From positions 1 through 33,442 of the forward strand of contig JAFQKA010000014.1 in the NCBI GenBank assembly GCA_017397175.1: 33,442 nucleotides of DNA. The letters are read 5' to 3'. This document shows positions 31,659 through 33,442 of the stretch, one piece after another. The DNA comes from Clostridia bacterium. Its GTDB lineage: Bacteria > Bacillota > Clostridia > Oscillospirales > CAG-272. A model generated the notes under the pieces. It saw only the letters and a program-made list of their open reading frames with translations. It had not been told where the DNA came from and did not search any database. A program made the translations under genes and the position numbers. Numbering within the stretch: position 1 is the first letter of the stretch; each line of letters opens with the position of its first letter.

Positions 31659-32072
31659 TTACATATTAATTTGCAAATTTCCGGGAATTTGTTTTGGATT
31701 TCCGCTATAATACCCTAAAGGATATTTTATCGTTTGGTTCGCAAGCACAAGCATTATGTTTATAAATATGTCAATTGAGCTTTTCTTAAAAAAATCGCTA
31801 TTAGCAAAATGTATGAATGAACGTCTCTGAAAATCAGACATTTTACTGTAAATAAAGCTGAAATAATTCAGTTCCGATAAGCTTTTGCATTTGCTGATCG
31901 CCCTATTTAAATTAGGACAATCGCCAACGTCTATAAACGCAGTGAAATTATTCAAATCAACATTTAAATCCCCCAAACCATTCGAGAAATCTTGTCTTTC
32001 TATCGGTAATTTTATCTCCTCATAATCGGTTCTATTGTTTTTGATTAACCTTAATGTCAAAAAATCTCTCAT
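31659..32072 (-). CDS. ArdA/YodL-like mobile-element protein
   Basis: A 137-residue protein from the ATG at 32072, which has AAGGAAG upstream. A TTG-start extension to 32093 is less likely. The pattern is IKLPIERQDFSNGLGDLNVD, then FTAFIDVGDCPNLNRAI, then LSELNYFSFIYSKMSDFQRRSF. It resembles clostridial ArdA-like/YodL antirestriction proteins carried by conjugative elements, which repeat a LPA...LxxL...ELNYLA plan. This was recognised by pattern only. Base composition is visibly AT-richer than the chromosome to the left, fitting transfer. If ArdA-like, it would mimic DNA and inhibit restriction enzymes after element entry. The host-range function is unproved. Confidence 0.55.
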   Translation of the reverse strand: MRDFLTLRLIKNNRTDYEEIKLPIERQDFSNGLGDLNVDLNNFTAFIDVGDCPNLNRAISKCKSLSELNYFSFIYSKMSDFQRRSFIHFANSDFFKKSSIDIFINIMLVLANQTIKYPLGYYSGNPKQIPGNLQINM

Positions 32073-32126
32073 CTTTTTCTTCCTTTCTTCCAAACTTGTT
32101 TATTTCTTCATTTTAAGTATGCTTGA

Positions 32127-32693
32127 TTATATTTCAAGATAATTGTTATTGAGCAACTTGACATCCGAGTCAAGACGTTCGCTGAAATCGAACCAAAATT
32201 TTTGGGGGTCTTCTTTCAAAAGTTTCTTTGAAAAACTTCTTTTTCCTTCGCTTTGTTTTTTATCAAGATCTTCCAGATAGTACCTATAAGAATGTATCAT
32301 AACCTCACCCATAATCTTTGAATAATAGTCTTCCCAATCAACCGATGAGTTCAGATTTTTTTCGGATTTCCCCTTTTCGCTGTGGTCCGCACAAATATTT
32401 TCACCGCTTTCAAGAACTGCTTCGAGAGCTTCAAAACAGTCGTCATCAACCTTAATTTCTTCTATTTGATTGATGTAAAAATCCGAAAAATGCGAAAGCA
32501 TCACCGCATAAAGATTTTCATCAACTCTGCGTAATACGTCCGATGTCTTATATTCGAAAAAACCAACCTTGATTTTCCCGAAATAATCATCCAGGTGCTC
32601 ATCAAACAAATCGTTTGCATAACCTATTGCTTCGTCCTCGGCCTCTTCGTAATTGTCGAATTCTTCTCCGTTAAATTTATAGATCTTTTCCAT
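32127..32693 (-). CDS. Hypothetical acidic protein of the mobile region
   Basis: A 188-residue protein of unrecognised family. It is acidic at the N-terminus (GEEFDNYEEAEDEAIGYANDLFDEHLDDYF), with many Asp and Glu residues and predicted helices, and a Lys/Ser-rich stretch at about 105-115 and 145-165. No signal peptide or membrane segment. AAAGGAG lies about 7 nt before the ATG, and a promoter with a dyad in its spacer is directly upstream (32723-32751). The AT-rich sequence and the position beside the ArdA-like gene suggest cargo of the same element. Its acidic character would fit a DNA mimic or an inhibitor of a nucleic acid enzyme, but nothing shows this directly. Confidence 0.7.
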   Translation of the reverse strand: MEKIYKFNGEEFDNYEEAEDEAIGYANDLFDEHLDDYFGKIKVGFFEYKTSDVLRRVDENLYAVMLSHFSDFYINQIEEIKVDDDCFEALEAVLESGENICADHSEKGKSEKNLNSSVDWEDYYSKIMGEVMIHSYRYYLEDLDKKQSEGKRSFSKKLLKEDPQKFWFDFSERLDSDVKLLNNNYLEI

Positions 32694-32722
32694 TTTTTCT
32701 CCTTTGTATCTTTTACTCCAAT

Positions 32723-32751
32723 TTTGTATGCTTGTATTAAAAGCATGTCAG
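32723..32751 (-). promoter_or_regulatory. Promoter with an inverted repeat in the spacer
   Basis: On the minus strand CTGACA (32751-32746), a 17-bp spacer and TACAAA (32728-32723) lie about 30 bp before the start at 32693. The spacer is almost entirely an ATGCTT-N7-AAGCAT dyad (32728-32746), a layout typical of promoters controlled by a regulator bound between -35 and -10. Confidence 0.5.
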
Positions 32752-32770
32752 ATAATCCTTTATCAAAAAA

Positions 32771-33442
32771 TCAAGCGAGCATATAACTTGCCACCGTCAC
32801 GTCACAACGAAAATGTGCGAGATGAAAGACACTGACCGCCATAAGGCAAAGCTTGTTATATTTAGTCGACAAGCCCTTTAGCTTTGCCAATTTTCTATTC
32901 TCGCCGCGCAGGTAATAGTTGCCTTGTATCAGATGTTCCTTGAACAGTGCGGGCTTGCCCGTTTTCTTGTTTATTTTTGTTGTTTCGTATCGTAGCCGAA
33001 CCTCTTGTTCCAGTTGTTTCCTGCCTTCCTTTGTTTGGCACAGGAACGCATAATAGTCATATGCCCTTTGAGCTTGCAGTGCTCGCAAATGATGATAATC
33101 TATCTTATTTTTAAATTCCTCGGGTGAAAAAATCAGCTCGTCGGGACCTTTGTCGCGGAAATAGGATTTTACGAATTCCACGTCCTCAGGCAATAATCTC
33201 TGTTCCTGTCGGCGTCCTCCTTTTCCTTTTTCAACTATTACTACGGGGGACCCACTCCCGTCGTAGCCAAAGTCTCGGCCCTTCAATCGTTTAAGCTCTG
33301 CCCGTCTGATTCCGACGCACATCTGGAACTCCACCGTTCTTGCGTACTTAGGATTAGAAATATCATTATCGCTGCGTTGAGCCTTGCCGTTATCACTGCG
33401 ACTGCGCTTGTACTGCGCGGTAACGCGCTTCGGCTTCTTTAT
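32771..33442 (-). CDS. Tyrosine recombinase-like protein, 5' end outside the window
   Basis: The frame is open to the right edge, giving 223 visible C-terminal residues; a GTG at 33334 need not be the start. It has VGIRRAELKRL with the catalytic Arg, a HHLRA box (His-X-X-Arg type), and an end AHFRCDVTVASYMLA that matches the His...Tyr box, with the putative nucleophile Tyr four residues from the C-terminus. About 75 residues, rich in basic and aromatic residues (QRAYDYY, RLRYETTK, NYYLRGENRKLAKLKG), separate the HXXR and Tyr boxes, longer than in the two integrases to the left. So it is a divergent family or one with an insertion. It lies upstream of the AT-rich cargo genes in the same direction. 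Confidence 0.75.
   Translation of the reverse strand: MKKPKRVTAQYKRSRSDNGKAQRSDNDISNPKYARTVEFQMCVGIRRAELKRLKGRDFGYDGSGSPVVIVEKGKGGRRQEQRLLPEDVEFVKSYFRDKGPDELIFSPEEFKNKIDYHHLRALQAQRAYDYYAFLCQTKEGRKQLEQEVRLRYETTKINKKTGKPALFKEHLIQGNYYLRGENRKLAKLKGLSTKYNKLCLMAVSVFHLAHFRCDVTVASYMLA

Noticed and set aside
28349..33442. A direct repeat of the tRNA-Pro 3' end as attR
   Set aside because: Reading through the region showed no second copy of the T-arm/acceptor sequence; only the short anticodon-stem 11-mer recurs, close to the tRNA.
1..33442. CRISPR arrays, riboswitches or complete insertion sequences
   Set aside because: No regularly spaced direct repeats, no recognisable riboswitch core before any gene, and no DDE transposase frame were found.

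Overview
The window looks like a Clostridia chromosome (Bacillota), most likely a gut-type Oscillospiraceae/Ruminococcaceae relative. The evidence is strong AGGAGG ribosome binding sites, consensus sigma-A promoters, the pth-mfd-PrsA-like foldase order, a dockerin/cohesin surface protein, a PocR-type AraC regulator and a cytosolic GH92 enzyme. Taxonomy is inferred from gene content only; no 16S gene is present.

Layout. 1-1.9 kb (minus strand): the 3' part of the holB-ricT operon (clamp-loader delta' and a RicT/PSP1 protein with a long N-terminal extension), with a perfect TTGACA-17-TATAAT promoter. 2.1-5.5 kb (plus): a secreted 1120-residue protein with three cohesin-like modules, eight InlB-type repeats and a C-terminal type I dockerin. 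5.5-5.9 kb: a gene-free convergent gap carrying DnaA-box-like and dyad motifs. 5.9-8.2 kb: a FAD-dependent oxidoreductase divergent from a PocR/AraC regulator. 8.2-9.2 kb: a Crp/Fnr regulator and a thioredoxin gene, convergent and overlapping at their 3' ends. 9.4-11.9 kb: an ECF sigma factor translationally coupled to a membrane-anchored beta-propeller protein, a probable sigma/anti-sigma sensor pair.

12.1-22.6 kb (minus): a compact eight-gene operon from one strong promoter at about 22.65 kb, in the order murD, murI, methionine gamma-lyase-like/aluminium-resistance protein, small lipoprotein, cysteine desulfurase, pth, mfd, PrsA-like foldase. Junctions are -11 to +17 bp. It joins peptidoglycan precursor synthesis, sulfur handling, translation quality control, transcription-coupled repair and secretion folding. 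22.8-25.8 kb (plus): an OmpR-type response regulator and a large multi-pass histidine kinase. 25.9-28.0 kb (minus): a GH92 alpha-mannosidase.

28.27 kb to the right edge: a mobile region beginning at tRNA-Pro(GGG). A tyrosine integrase follows the tRNA at once. Next come a convergent second integrase with a coupled excisionase-like gene, two AT-rich genes (one ArdA-like, one unknown) and a third tyrosine recombinase cut by the window edge. No repeat of the tRNA 3' end is visible further right, so the far boundary of the island lies outside the window.

No CRISPR array, rRNA, classical riboswitch or complete insertion sequence was seen. The most unusual items are the tRNA-Pro attachment region with three copies of an 11-bp tRNA-derived motif, the ECF/beta-propeller pair, the cohesin-InlB-dockerin protein, and the motif-rich convergent gap at 5.5-5.9 kb. 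All coordinates were read by eye; no homology search was run.
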